Of a DNA stretch of 64,000 bases, positions 1-12,800 are shown piece by piece. The number at the start of each line of letters is the position of its first letter. The first letter of the stretch is position 1. The notes below the pieces were generated by a model. It made no database searches. It was not told where the DNA came from and saw only the letters and a list, made by a program, of their open reading frames with translations. Source of the DNA: Cliona cf. orientalis (Eukaryota; Porifera; Demospongiae; Clionaida; Clionaidae); contig OZ005698.1 of the NCBI GenBank assembly GCA_963930775.1, positions 1,674,001 to 1,738,000 on the forward strand. Reading direction: 5' to 3'. The position numbers and the translations under genes were made by a program.

Positions 1-757
1 ATCATTGCCATTTATTCATTAATTTTTATCCGGTATTGTTACGTTACTCTTTGTGGATCATGATCAGTTCAGTAATTAATATTACCAAGCCTAAATTCAA
101 CCGCCTAGTTATTTTAATATAGCTACATCAATGGTCGGTGGCAGTTCTGCCACTCATGCACAGTTATTATATACCTACAATGTAGTTTTGTGCCAGTGTG
201 ACCAAATAAGGTTACTTAAGCAGTGCAGACGGCTTTGCTCTGGCTTGGAATGTATGCTGCAAATCAAGTTATGATAATAATGCATGCGTGTATAATGCTG
301 CACTAGCTGTCTAGTAGCCATACAGCTCAAATATTTATGACTACACCTATCCTTTATACTCCATTCTGGGACCAGATTAGGGAAAATCCGACACCGTCTT
401 AGTAGCTAATAGATAGCGTGCCATATATTATACCAAACAGAGACTTCAGGAATTCCAGATCTGCCAAAGGTTCAGAATTATTATGGCTTGTGAAAGAACT
501 TGTCATGATCAACATGCAGCTATATATGGTTTTGGTAGTGAATCCAGTACTAGTTGCACACAAAAGATCACCATGTACAAATCAGTATATATAATATAGA
601 GAATCTCTGCTGTATACTGCGTGAAGCTTATGACCAGTGTCGGTCTATACTGCCATGGCTGATTGGGTGTTCATCACAATGACATAGATTTGGCTTTGCT
701 CATGTAAGTATGGGCACAGATCCAGTAATATTATTAAACTCCATCATGAAAACTCTT
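1..757. other. 5' flank of gene A, related to the 5' flank of gene B
   Basis: No coding region is supported here. From about 360 onward the sequence aligns by eye, with many indels, to about 3990-4380 upstream of gene B. Shared blocks include 'gggaaaatc', the 'acttcaggaattc'-like block and 'ggttttggtagtgaa'. The similarity continues through the TATA box and first exon of both genes, so promoter and gene were duplicated together. Positions 1-360 show nothing I can assign. Confidence 0.55.
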
Positions 758-764
758 TATAAAA
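758..764 (+). promoter_or_regulatory. TATA box of gene A
   Basis: TATAAAA lies 84 bp upstream of the favoured ATG at 842 and is followed by a 'ttattcattaacg' block that recurs downstream of the gene B TATA box. The position and the conservation between paralogues support a core promoter. Confidence 0.6.
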
Positions 765-820
765 GTAAGAGATCCACAATTTATTCATTAACGTAAGAGA
801 AATTTCAAGCTCTAACTTTA

Positions 821-3090
821 ATGAACCCAATTGCAACAGAGATGGCTATCAGAACTCTGGCTCTAGTACTGCTATGTAAATACCTTACTATTATAGTAAT
901 GAAGCTCCATATTATTAATTTTTTCTGTCTCTTCACTGTTGCAGGCAATCTGGTGTACTACGTCTCAGCACAAAGTAAGAAATTAATTTTTAGTGCTATA
1001 ATATTATTATGATCAATTTTTGTGTAATACTATTACGTTGCTGAGCTGATCTGATTCAATAACAGTGTCCTTTGTTGGGTTATTATTCATACATCCATGC
1101 AATCTTCTCTGACTGCTGTTTTTCTTTGCAGATTGCTTTACTGTACAGTCAACTGCACCCCAGACTTGCTGTGAACCAGACACTGGCAACTTTTGCCAGA
1201 TTCAGTGCGACAATGGACTGTGTAGATGTGTAGATCCTTTGACTGGAGTGCAGATAGGTGACTTCACCTTCCCAGACAATGATGAAAGCATTGACTGCTC
1301 TCTTGGTAAATTATTGTTAGTAATAATTAGCTACTATAATAATATTATGAGCATGTACCATGCAATCTAAGTGGTTATTTGAGTTTAATATTCTCCCTCT
1401 TTATTGTTTGCTACATAACTAAAATTAATAATTATCTACTTCCCATTAATTTACAGTCATACCTGAGACTACAACAACTGAGGCTACAACAATGGAACCA
1501 GGTAAAGCTATAACACCACAGTTTTAAGTAATGTGTGGCATACTTTTAAGTTTAGACGGATACTATTAGCATTGGTTTGTAGGACGATAAAAATTAATTA
1601 GGCTAAAACAGTGCCCAGCCTGTGCCAAGTGAGTCACTGGTTGATATATTATTATTATGGAGCACAATATTAGGTGTTATCAGGAGGGAAGTCCAGTCAT
1701 GCATGTTAGCATTAAATTTGCAAAGTCAGGGGCGGATCTAGGATTTTTAGTATGGTGGGGTTTGTAGGCATAATTGCGCGCGAAGCGCGCGGAAAATTTA
1801 GTGACCACGCCCACTTTTAATGAGCCACGCCCACTTTTAATCATCTTCGCGCGCCCCAGGGAGTGACTCTAGGTACTATAACACTGTATGTATAGAGCTT
1901 TGCCACGCCTAGCACCACAGTTGACTCTTGTGGTCTATAGTAGATTATTCATAGCTGAAGCCATGTTCAGGGTGTACCACTAACCACCGTGCACCACTGC
2001 CTGTTGGTTTGAGGCCAATTATGTACTACACAGGTTGTCTGCTGCTAACCATATAGTGGCAGCTATATACTGTGCCAAGCTATAGTAAGCCTTGTATATA
2101 AGTGGGAGGGGCTGCTCAAAATCGTTTGGGGGGGGGGGGGGGGGGGGGGTTGCAACCCCCTGAACCCCCCCCCCCCCTAGATCCGCCCATGAAAGTGCAT
2201 AGCTACAGGAAAGAATAGGATAAACACACAGACATTGTCAGTAGTAAAATTAATTATGCTGCAGAGGCCGTCAGTGGTATATCAATAAACAGATATATTA
2301 CCTATAATAATAATAATTAATACAAGGTATAGGAGCCTTTTATCATCTACTGAGTCAGACTGTCTAGGTCCACTTTTGTTGCTAATCACAATAGGACCGT
2401 CACTAATGAGCCAAGCTGTAAAACTCGAGGAAAATGGGGATAAGAAATAAGTAATGATTCAGAATATTATATATATTGGCCCAAATGCCATACAGTAACC
2501 ACAGGTACCCCCGAGGCTACTGAACCACCAACCACTGAAGAAGAGGAAACTTCCAGATCTGGTTCCAGATCAAATTCTGGTAATTCGACCAGGAGGATGC
2601 CGATTGATAACGGTGGCGGTGGTAGTGGTGATTCTAGCAGAAGTGACTCCACTAGTGGCAACAACACCACTGATGGTATGTAACATGACAGACTATAACT
2701 ATGTATGCCTCTAAGTATAATAATTATTAGCGAATACACTCTTGCCTCTATAGAAGTAATTCCAGTATATATTATATTGGGACAATAGGGAGTACGTAGC
2801 CACAGCATTGGCATTTTTTTCTCAATAATGCTGTAGCTATAATTAGATTGGGTTTTCATACGTAGTAGATTTAATACTGAGTTGAGAAATCTATAACAAT
2901 TGTACACACAGGTCAACTCATGGTCAGTACAGCAACTATTGAGCCTGCGGTTGCTCAAAACAATAACCTTAATGGTCAGAATGCAGCTGTAAACTTAGTG
3001 AGTGGAGTTCCTGGACCAAGCTCGTTTGTCATATCTTCCATTAAACTGCTGTTTCTTTCTGTGTTTCTGGTCTTCTTACTGTCACAGTGA
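821..3090 (+). CDS. Gene A: small secreted thyroglobulin type-1-like protein, probably GPI-anchored
   Basis: Six exons: 842-875 (the in-frame ATG at 821 is an alternative start), 945-974, 1132-1305, 1457-1501, 2505-2675 and 2912-3090. All introns are GT-AG and phase 1. From ATG 842 the model gives 210 residues. I prefer 842 because gene B starts with the same MAIRTLALVLLC. Exons 1-2 encode a signal peptide ending near VSAQ. Exon 3 is a thyroglobulin type-1-like module with a CRCVDPLTG core (CWCV in the family, whose members often inhibit cysteine proteases). Exons 4-5 are a Thr/Ser/Gly linker. Exon 6 ends in a hydrophobic tail with no cytoplasmic residues (LLFLSVFLVFLLSQ), which suggests GPI anchoring. 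Exon 3 nearly matches gene B exon 3 and exon 6 matches gene C's last exon, so A looks chimeric. The third intron-rich stretch (intron 4) carries a transposon. Inhibitory activity is inferred. Confidence 0.8.
1727..2191. mobile_element. Non-autonomous inverted-repeat element in gene A intron 4
   Basis: The ends match in inverted orientation (CAGGGGCGGATCTAGG at the left, CCTAGATCCGCCCATG at the right). The 465-bp unit is flanked by a 5-bp duplication AAAGT (1722-1726 and 2192-2196). It contains a G tract (about 2128-2149), a C tract (about 2165-2177) and a 'gcgcgcgaagcgcgcg' palindrome. No ORF is present. A related end pair occurs at 31001-31205. Confidence 0.8.
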
Positions 3091-4380
3091 CGATATCGAT
3101 AAATTATTGGCTACTAGCTATTAAATATTTGCATTGTTGCAGCTTATGTTTGTTACCTAACATGTATTATTATGGCCGTGAATGCACGTGATGGAACATG
3201 AAATTTAGCAAATTGTAATCTGTTGGGAAAATACTTCATAATACTTAGCGAAATTATAGCATTCCTCAGCTATACTTCATTTTGGAGTTACTGAAGACAT
3301 TTTTTGACGACACACACTTCACATTCACAAGTTCTGAAGACTAATCGTTCCTTCCAAGTAGGCTTAAACTAGCATAATCTATGCGTAAAAATTAAGACCA
3401 ATCTTTCTTCCTAAGTAGATTTAAACCTGCACTGTACACAGCATAATTCAATGACGCAACCATGTTGATTCCAACTTGTTTATGACAACACTATGGATGA
3501 CGATCTAAAGGTCATCAGGATAATTTGTGACGACACGCCATGGTGTCTCTTCATCACCCAGGTCCAGGATAAACTGTGGGCATCTACAAGTTCTGAAGAC
3601 AAAATTTTAATCTTTCTTCCTACACATGTACAATTGCAAGTACGTGGGCTTAAATGCACGTACTGATTGATAATGTTTACCAATGGTGGCTAGTTTGATT
3701 GTTATGTGGTCAATTTCTCAGCGAGCATGCCGTGATGAGCGATGACGCTTGCCTCATTAAAATCACACCCATTCATAGTAGAGAGACAGTGCATGAACGC
3801 GCTATGACATGTTATGACACTTATCTTGTCATATGACCCACCCACCCACCCACTGTATAAGGTGGCGACCCATTGCTGAGCTAGTCAAAACCTATTTATG
3901 GTTTATTTACATATTATACGGGGCTAATTTCTTTGTCATGTGATGTATCATGCCAGTTATTAGCTACTCGATCTCACAAATGTTTACAACTGTTGCTCCA
4001 TTTTAGGATTAATTAGAGAAAATCATAGTCTCAGTGACAGATGATATACCATACAACTACCAAATTTAGACTTTAGGAATTCTGCTAAAGTTCCAAGATA
4101 CAATGTGCATGGTTTTGTGGGCAAGAACTTTGGTGCCAGATATGGCTTTGGTAGTGAACCCAGCTGCAAAAGGTCATCAATTATCTCACGCTGAAAGTCC
4201 CTCCTACATATTGTGCATGCTTGAAGCCATGCATTATAGGATTCTGCATTGTTATGACTGACCAGGCGTTAATTAAATTGACTTGGTTTTGTTTTTGGTA
4301 ATTATCCTAAGTATGGATATGTACAGTTCCAGTATATTACATAATGAAGCACTCACGTGATCAGCTGGAGGAGAGATCTC
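3091..4380. other. Intergenic A-B: gene A 3' flank and gene B promoter duplicate
   Basis: There is no gene. About 3290-3680 holds two diverged copies of a short repeat containing 'acaagttctgaagac' (around 3328 and 3587). A relative lies near 26333. About 3990-4380 is the duplicated promoter flank shared with gene A. Confidence 0.5.
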
Positions 4381-4387
4381 TATAAAT
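4381..4387 (+). promoter_or_regulatory. TATA box of gene B
   Basis: TATAAAT is 73 bp upstream of the ATG at 4454. The downstream 'attcattaacgcaagag' block is shared with gene A. Confidence 0.6.
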
Positions 4388-4453
4388 GTAGAAGAAGAAA
4401 GAGATGATTCATTCATTAACGCAAGAGGAAAATTTACTGCACCAAGGGAGAAG

Positions 4454-7400
4454 ATGGCTATCAGAACTCTGGCTCTAGTACTGCTATGTAAATACCCTGC
4501 AATTTTATGATAATAATATTGTAGCTCCATGCTATTAATTTTGTTTATTACTGTCTCTCCATCATTGCAGGTAATCTGGTGTACATGGTCTCAGCTCAAG
4601 GTGGTCTACCAGGTAATTACTTTATTTTAAAAACCTAATTTGTTATGATGATATATACCATCATTGAGTGTACGGTGGTCTTAGATGAAGAAAAATTTGC
4701 TGCTGCAATGGCTTCATGAATAATATTATTACATCCAATCTTGGATTTTTCAATTTGCTGTTTTTTTCAATTTGCTACAGATTCTATCTCCAATGTTGAC
4801 TGCTTAGGCCTACAGTCGGTCGCACCCCACGTTTGCTGTGAACCTGACACTGGTAACTTTTGCCGGATTCAGTGCAACAATGGACTGTGTAGATGTGTAG
4901 ATCCTTTGACTGGAGTGCAGATAGGTGACTTCACCTTCCCAGACAACGATGAAAGCATTGACTGTTCTCTCAGTAAGTCTTTCTCAAGGATTACTATAGT
5001 ACATGCATTTATTCTACCCTATTAAATGAATAGGAAAGAGTTGAAATTAATCCTTTTCATTGTTGTTATATTGCAGTTGTACCTGATCTACCAGCAACTA
5101 CAGTTGTACCAGGTAAGGAAGAAACTATAGTTATTAATTGTAGTATGATCGATCAATCAGAATGCTCTGTCTATATTTATTCACCAACAATCACCTTCCT
5201 TTCCCATCAGAACCAACAACCACTGATGATGAAGAGGAAACATCTAGATCCGATTCTGACTCGACCAACTCGACTAGGAGCAGTGGTGATTCAACAGATT
5301 CCAGCAGGAGTGACTCCAGTAGCAGCAACAGCACTGACAGCAGTGGTGACACAACAGATAGCTCTAGAAGCGACTCCAGTAGCAGCAACAGCACTCGAAG
5401 TGGCAATACTGATGGCAGTGGTGATGCAACAGATAGCTCTAGGAGTGGTTCCAGTAGAAGTAACGGGACAAGGAGTGACCGCACGGATAGTGGCCGAAGT
5501 AGAGGTGACACCACTGGGAGGAGCGATAGAGACAGAAGTGATTCAACAAGTCGTGTACGATGTCTGAGAGTCAGTCAGCTGCTTGCTAGCGATAACTGTG
5601 TCCTAAGTTGTGTTGTGGAAGATGAGAATGGTTGCCCAGAATGCAATGATACCTGCTTTGGTAAGTACTGATATCATTAGTAGCTCTATTTATGTGTTTA
5701 CCACATAAAATGAATTGATTGACATTTGTTTCTCCTTCATGCAGATCTTTTGCCTGGTAATCCACTGGTGTCTGATACACCCTGCAATTGTGCTGTCAAT
5801 CAAGTCTGTCTCAGAGTTGGCCGATTTGGAGAATTCAGATGTGTTGACTGTAGGTTTAAGTAATATCTGAGCTTCATTGACCGTTACTATTTTTGATTTT
5901 GTACTAATCACAGTGCTATCTGAGGGAGAGAGGTGTGATTCAGGCCGTTACAATGATGACGATGATGATGAAGATGACAAAGGTATACATGCATATTATG
6001 GTATGATAATTTTGATAATAGCTAGTGGCAATTGAACAATTTTCTAGATGGTAGTGGTGACGTAGATCGCAGTGACAAGGACAAGAAATCAAGGACCACA
6101 AGAGATGCTGATGAGACTAGTGACTCTTCAGCTCTTGGGAGAGTGGGTGGAGCCAGAGATCGTCGTAACTTTGGTGATCTTGGTGAAGCAGCCGTTGGCT
6201 GTCGGGAGGGACTTGTCTGCACTCCTGTGAGCATTGGCAGGAGTGAATGTCTTCCCGAAAATCTTAATGGTAACCATTCTCAGGAGTATATTATGCATAA
6301 TATCAATGTATAATATACATAATATCATAGCCTCATCCCCTAGTTCATTCCCAGCATATTAAATAGTGTCAATGAGGGAATTAAGATAGGCTAGGAGATT
6401 AAGGGCCAGGGAATAAGATTACTTAATTGTAGATCAAGTTTCCTTTTTATATCCAATTTGGCTCATTATTAATTATTATAGGTGCATGTGTGATTGCTCG
6501 CCAGCAAGGCTCGGATGCTCAGTGTTCGCCAGACGGTGCATTCCAGCCACTCCAAGTACAGACAGATGAGGATGATGAGCTCTACCACGTGGTTTGTGTT
6601 CAGCCCTCCGATGGCTCTCCCATATCTGGCACTGAGGTTATCGTTGCTGATATGGATGATGCACCAGACTGTGATCGTTTGGGTGAGTTCAATTGTACGA
6701 CCCATGGATAAATGACTGTAATGTAATTTTCTTGAGGCCTCTGATCCCTTTGTAAGAAGATAAGATTGTTAGAGCTCAGGGTAATAATGTCAATATCTGA
6801 TGCATGGGGTTAGAAGATCGAGGGAAGCATTAATTTTGATCCATAATTGGCGTCAGACATCCTCATGTGAGCCATAATTTAATTACACATTTAAAAAAGA
6901 TCACCTATCACTGGAGTTGCTATCATACCAAAATTCTGTGCACAAGGAAGGTAATAGTTGTTTATTTTGATGTGTTTGTTTTCAGTTGGCTGCAGTGTTG
7001 AGCGTGGTGGTCAAAAGTTTGATGTACCTCATGGAGATTTCTTCATTTACGTTGATGATGATGATGATGATGACAGCAGTGATAGTGATGATAATAATGA
7101 ATGCCAGAGATGTCTTTGCAGCAATGGAGAACCCACTCTCTGTGAAGCAGCCAACTGTACGGCTGTCAAACCCTTCGGCTGCTCTTACCAGGGACAGAGC
7201 TACAATCACGGAGATACTTTTGATGTGAGCCTTATGCAGAATACCAATAGTTGTGTAGCTTATCAAATCAGTAGAGAGAGAGTAGCTATCCCCTGAGCTT
7301 TATTAGTACATACCTGGCCCTTCATGCAAATTTTATGGAAAGGGCTGACTGCTTTCACATATTATATTCCTATAATATTAATGAAAATTAATGAACTATA

Positions 7401-9204
7401 ATCGTTAGAAGCTATTATTATGCTTGGCACAGGTGGATTGCAACAGATGTGGATGTCGAAATGGGCAGATTCGCTGCACTCGAGCTCAGTGTGATGATAG
7501 TGAGATCAGAGACAGGTGTCAGGAGTGTATGGGTGAACCAGTGGACCAAGTCTGTGGCATCAATGGAGTTACCTACGATTCTCCCTGTGTTGCTGTATAC
7601 TGCGGTGGCCTGGCGCCATTTGATTTCTTCAGAGGAGCTTGTCTAGATGTGGTAGGCAAATTAAATCACAACACTTAGATTATAACAAAATGAGTGACGT
7701 ATAATTGTGTAAGGGTTCTTCCCATATTATTCTTGGAATGTCAGTGGGCAAAACATAAATGTGTGACTTAATTATAATGACATAATTGAATTTATTATGA
7801 TGCAGGACGTGTGTGCTCTCTATCCGTGCCAAGATGGAGAGACATGTGTACGCAAGGGAGGTGCCACCTGTTTTGATTCTGACGGATGTGACCCTGATGA
7901 CCTCAGGCTCTGTGGTGAGACAATAATGCAGTAATTAAAATCAATTAGCTTTTTATCTGATACTTTTAGTGCTGTACACATAGTGTTACTTTTAGAACGA
8001 CTAAACATGATCATATAATTCTTATCATGACATGGTCACTGTGTATAGAGCGTCATAGCTAACATTTTTGGGAAAAGATGTTGCTGTGAAGTATGTACTG
8101 AGTAATTATATTTCTCTATTCTGCTATGTAGTGGATCCAAATTCTCTGGTTTGTGATGATGACGATGACGACGATGATGATGATGATGATGACGCAGTGT
8201 GTGCCACTAATGGAGTGACCTACCCTAGTTTGTGTCGACTGCTCCAGGACACTGGAAATGAAGCCGTGGCTTATGCTGGGGAGTGTGATAGAGATGAGTG
8301 CCAGGGAGGAAAGGTGAGCAAATTACAGTGAAAAACATAGCTTTTGTCCATTCTTACTACCTATTCGGATTGTTTCAACTTCTTCTTAAAATTAATATGC
8401 ATAGGTTTGTGGCACTGATGGAGAGACGTATGATAATGTATGTGTACTAAGATCTCAGTCGGCTAACGCCAGGGTAGACTATGATGGAGAATGTGATGAT
8501 GACCTCGATGATGTAATTGAAGAAATTTGTGAGAGAGTGAGCAGTGCACGAAGGTGTAGCTACAATTCGTCAAACTGCCATTTTCTAGTCGATCCAGAGG
8601 AAGGATGCTGTGCACTCTGTGGTGAGTAATTTGACTTTATCTCTCAGTTTTCTCTCTCACTCTCTTCCCTCTCTCTCTCTCTCTAGCTATCCAAATTCAT
8701 ATTAATATCTTCATGATTGATTGATTTGCAGGTGGAATTGTCTTTATTGCCTTGGATTTAGTCGGTCTCAGTGAATATGTCAGACTAAATCCAAGTATCA
8801 GGACACTGGATGACTTCATTGAACTACTAGTTGACTCTGACTTTATCAGTGATGAAATCACAGAGAAGTGTGAATTGGAAGGTTCGCTAACCGTATCAGG
8901 AAACATCCAGTTAACACTCTCTGCCAGATCTGACGATGATGATGGCAATGCCGAATACTGCAATGCTGCCAGCAAGCTCATAGCAGCTGCCATAAATGAT
9001 CTATCTTTGGTTCCTCAGGCTGCCCAAGTACCAGAAGTGCTTCAGTTTGCCAGTGCTGCCCTTGCTGCTCCAAATACAGTGACTCCTGATGTTATTGATA
9101 CCGTTGATAATGTCAACCAGGGTGTCAATGGAGCTCCTGTCCTGAAAGCTTTATCATACATCACTCTTCTGCTTCTTATTGCACTTTCACTTGTATTTTT
9201 CTAA
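4454..9204 (+). CDS. Gene B: multi-domain secreted protease-inhibitor-like protein, probably GPI-anchored
   Basis: Fifteen exons: 4454-4487, 4571-4612, 4781-4972, 5077-5112, 5211-5660, 5745-5849, 5914-5982, 6048-6269, 6482-6682, 6986-7224, 7433-7651, 7806-7914, 8132-8313, 8405-8621 and 8732-9204, giving 929 residues in frame. Order of modules: signal peptide (1 to about 21); thyroglobulin-1-like (26-89); a Ser/Asp/Arg-rich repeat (about 105-215); an antistasin-like cysteine module (about 218-250); two short Cys pairs and an acidic run; a second thyroglobulin-1 module (384-450); a VWC-like module with an Asp run (451-530); a Kazal-like module (531-603, VCGINGVTYDSPC); a CPCQDGETC-type stretch (604-639); Kazal with 13 Asp in front (640-700); Kazal plus a CC-containing module (701-772); a folded tail with a final hydrophobic segment ending LLLLIALSLVFF. 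The families typically inhibit serine or cysteine proteases. Acting as a surface multi-headed inhibitor is my inference. Genes E and F share the whole second half, exon by exon. Confidence 0.85.
8155..8193 (+). repeat. GAY trinucleotide run coding 13 aspartates
   Basis: Thirteen consecutive GAT/GAC codons lie in gene B exon 13, directly before a Kazal module. Shorter GAT runs occur in exon 7 and exon 10 and in gene E exon 6. Codons are mixed GAT/GAC rather than a pure repeat, which favours a retained protein feature over raw slippage. Confidence 0.9.
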
Positions 9205-9777
9205 GCCAACTGTAACAAAATGAAACAAAAATGAATTCATATTATTAGCTAAAAATATCCAGGCATAATATTATTAGCTACAGTGCTGCTTACATTGTTC
9301 CTTTTATGCATTTTCTTCTTTCATGAGCAATTGTTTTGTGATTTTTGAGATGATAACTGTTAACGTGTTGTAATGGGATTGCAATCATTGATAGTAGAAT
9401 GGCTACCCTTAGCCATGCAGTATCCTGGCTACATAGCATTGTAATTCACTTTGAATATAATTATTATACCAGAAAATACGTAACCTAGACTACGGAAAAT
9501 AGTAGGCAATAATTGAATTAAGCTATAGCTAGCAAGCTAGACTCCAGAGCTCCCGATTGAGCAAGCTGATAGCTACTCTTATGTTTCATGTGGACGTGAG
9601 GGAATGACCTGGAAGTCTCTAATTAGATTGTTAACACAGTGTTGCTGCTGCATCTAAAAAGTGTTTACATAAAATAATTCCATGTTTGACTTGAAAGAAG
9701 ACACCACAGTACCAATATTGACACAAGGTGACAATGCAAGGGTGTGTCAATACTTCTGCTCTGCTATAGCTAGAGGG
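9205..9777. other. Intergenic B-C
   Basis: AT-rich spacer. I see no ORF, repeat or terminal inverted repeat that I can support. It must contain the gene B 3' UTR and the gene C upstream region. Confidence 0.5.
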
Positions 9778-9783
9778 TATATA
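9778..9783 (+). promoter_or_regulatory. TATA-like box of gene C
   Basis: TATATA is 95 bp upstream of the ATG at 9873, matching the spacing in the sister genes. Confidence 0.45.
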
Positions 9784-9872
9784 TTCAGAACCAGAGTAAT
9801 GCAACGGCAGTTAAGCATAAATCTAGAGTTAGCCAATACCAGATAGAGTTATCAGAGATAATCACAGCCGCT

Positions 9873-12800
9873 ATGAAGTCAGTGATTACTCATGCCTGCT
9901 GCTGCTGCATTATTCTATGTAAGAGAGAAAATAATTAAAGACTATAGTATTATTGTTTTGCTAATCTACTAATTATTGTGTGATCGATATCAGATACTTT
10001 CTCTGCATTACAGGTATTTTTGTGTGCGTTATCACTGCTCAAGATGAATGCACATGTACTGTAACAGGTGTGTTACAAATCTCAAGCATGTATTTCATCC
10101 TTGATTGTGGTTGTATTTGCAACTATAGAGTTTATTGTGGTCTAGAAGGTCACTTGCCTGGTCGATAGTTCGACGATTGATGGTTCATCGATCTGTGATC
10201 TATGCTTAGATTTTCACAGTAACAGTTAATAAATTAATAGAAACTGTTGTCCAAAAATTTAATAACCACAGTGAGTGAAATGACAACCACTGCAGCTTCA
10301 ATAATAATATTATGTGCCAGATCTAGAGCATAAACATGCATATGGCAGAGGTATAAATCAGAGTCCATTTGCTACCATTATTCAACAGATTCTATATACA
10401 TGTATAGTACGTGTAAAAAAACTGTTGCATTCATGATTGAAATAAACTGGACAACACCAATTGCATGTGACCAGTATAGTTTTTATTAATTTTTGCATAC
10501 TGGTAGCTTCAGTTATCCCAAATTATAGTTAAAATGTGATTAATTGTGAAAATAATACAATTGTGGTAGGTAAAATTGAATACTGGTGCAAACAGTAGCA
10601 TATAATAGAGGAAGGGTGTATCCAAATGTTGACTCTCAATGACGTGTGTATGGTTGTCTTTAATTCATTCCATAGACCAAACAGCACCAGAAGGATATGA
10701 GTGGATATCCAGTGGAATGGAGGATGAACTTTGCTATGATATTGATTGTGAGTTGATACTTAATAGAGATCTTCTAGTATATGTCTGTCATGTACTAAAC
10801 TAGAATAGTTTCCCATATAATTATGCTTGCTTATTATAGTGACAGCAGAATATGGTGATAAATGTAGAGGTGATGAGTCAAATGAAGTACAAGGTAACAG
10901 TGAAGGTATAATAATAATTACTGATGTGGCATGGCAGCATTATGATCTTGTGGTAATTCTCTCAAGAAGGTAGCAGCAGTGACAGTGGAGGTAGTAGTTC
11001 AAGTAGAGGATCAAGCCGAAGAAAGAGGGATAACAATGACCAAGGTGAATCACGCATGATATTAATTTTTTCAAAGTTTGATTCAATCTCATGATGCAGC
11101 ATGTGGAGATAAAAGCACCGATTCATCAGGAACCTCAGATGATGAGTGTGTCAAGGAGATCTGCTGCAAAGGAGACCTGGTTTATGCCCTTGTGAACACG
11201 AGTTGCTTGTGCCCACCTGAAGGTATAATACTACCAAGCCATGCGTTAACTATGGATATTAAACTAATCCAGCCCGATATAATAAATTTTTCAAAGCTGT
11301 ATATAGGCACCTAAATGACTACATTTTGTTGAATTAGATTTGCCTGAGCAGGCATTAGCTAATTGGGATGGTCACCACTAGGTTATGTGGATTGGTTATA
11401 ACACCAGTAGCTTACAAAGTTTAAGTGTAGCTAGGCGGAACTGTAGCACACAATGTTTTACCTAAGCCCTTTTCCTAAATTTTCACAATCCTCTGTACCG
11501 TCTGAAAGTAAATTACACTGAAAGCAGTCCATATACTGAGAAACCTGCCGTAACTACTGTCACAACAGAAGCAACACCAACAACAGAAGGTGTCCCAGTG
11601 ACGGAAGAGACAACTACTATAGAGATGACTGATCCAGAAAGGATGACTATGGCTGTATCTACAGAAGTAGTATCCAGCGAGGAAACGACTACGATTGGCA
11701 TGACTACCCCAGAAGCCTTGCCCACAATTCCCATTGAGATTGCACAGCAAGAAGTTGGCAATGCCCCAGTTATAAAGGAAGATGCTGTGATATCTGCAGT
11801 TGACGGTCAGGGGGGTCGGGATGAGAGTAGCAATGACGAGTCAAGTGATTCTGAGGACGAAAGTGATGAAGATACAGTTTATGAAGTTACCAACGATGGC
11901 TCGAGTGGCAACTATTCCGTGACTAATGATACTGAAGGAATCCAAGGTATATTTATTGTAACGTAATATAATAATACTAAGCTATTATGACTAGCCAAGA
12001 TCTATTGGTTGTGTCAAGTGTGCATAATGATGTTTGCTATGACGGCTGAGGGTGTATCTTAGGGCAGTACACAAACTGCCACCTATTAACTTATCTCGTA
12101 GCCATAGTACCGTATATTGGGGCCTAGAAAAAGAGTGCATGCGCTCATGCTTGTTGAACGTTCATGAATTCGCCTATATCTACTTACCAGGGAATTAGCA
12201 CTTTGTTGAGACTCTGGATGTGAACACCATTATTAGAGTCCACTAAAATTAAGAGATTTTATGTTAGGTGTGTCATACACGTCACAGATATCATGTCTGA
12301 CACTGTGTACATAATACTGCTAGACAACTAGATACTATTATACACCCAAGGAAGTAATGGACCTTTCTCTTAAATTGATTTGACAAAGTGGAAGGTCAAT
12401 GAATAAACATTAATGTGATACTAAACCATGTACAGTTATATTAATGACGATAATAATTACCATTTACTATGTATTTTGATAGTGGTGGGTGAGGGAGAGA
12501 GATGTGATCTCGACGGTGGAAGTGTTGTTACAGAGGACAATGGTAGGTGCACTGTATTATAATAATATTATTAGCAATCATTAAATCTAATATCAAACCA
12601 TCTCACTGCAGGCGAGAGTGGTGAGGATGAGTCCAGTGATTCTAAGTCTGATTCCAGCAGTGATTCATCAGAGAGCAGCAGCAGTAGTAGTAGCAGCACA
12701 GGAGTGGCCAGAGTGTGTCAAGAAGGGCTTATTTGTACACCTATTGGAAACGGAATGGGTGAATGTCTACCAGCAACAACCACTGGTAGGTGACTTAGCT

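Noticed and set aside
2120..2180. Poly-G and poly-C tracts as a regulatory G-quadruplex
   Set aside because: They lie inside a transposon with clear ends and a target duplication, so they belong to the element. Their lengths may also be unreliable.
5145..5567. Alternative frames through gene B exon 5, on both strands
   Set aside because: The low-complexity Ser/Asp repeat keeps several frames open. Only the frame that splices to the neighbouring exons and continues into the Cys module is real.
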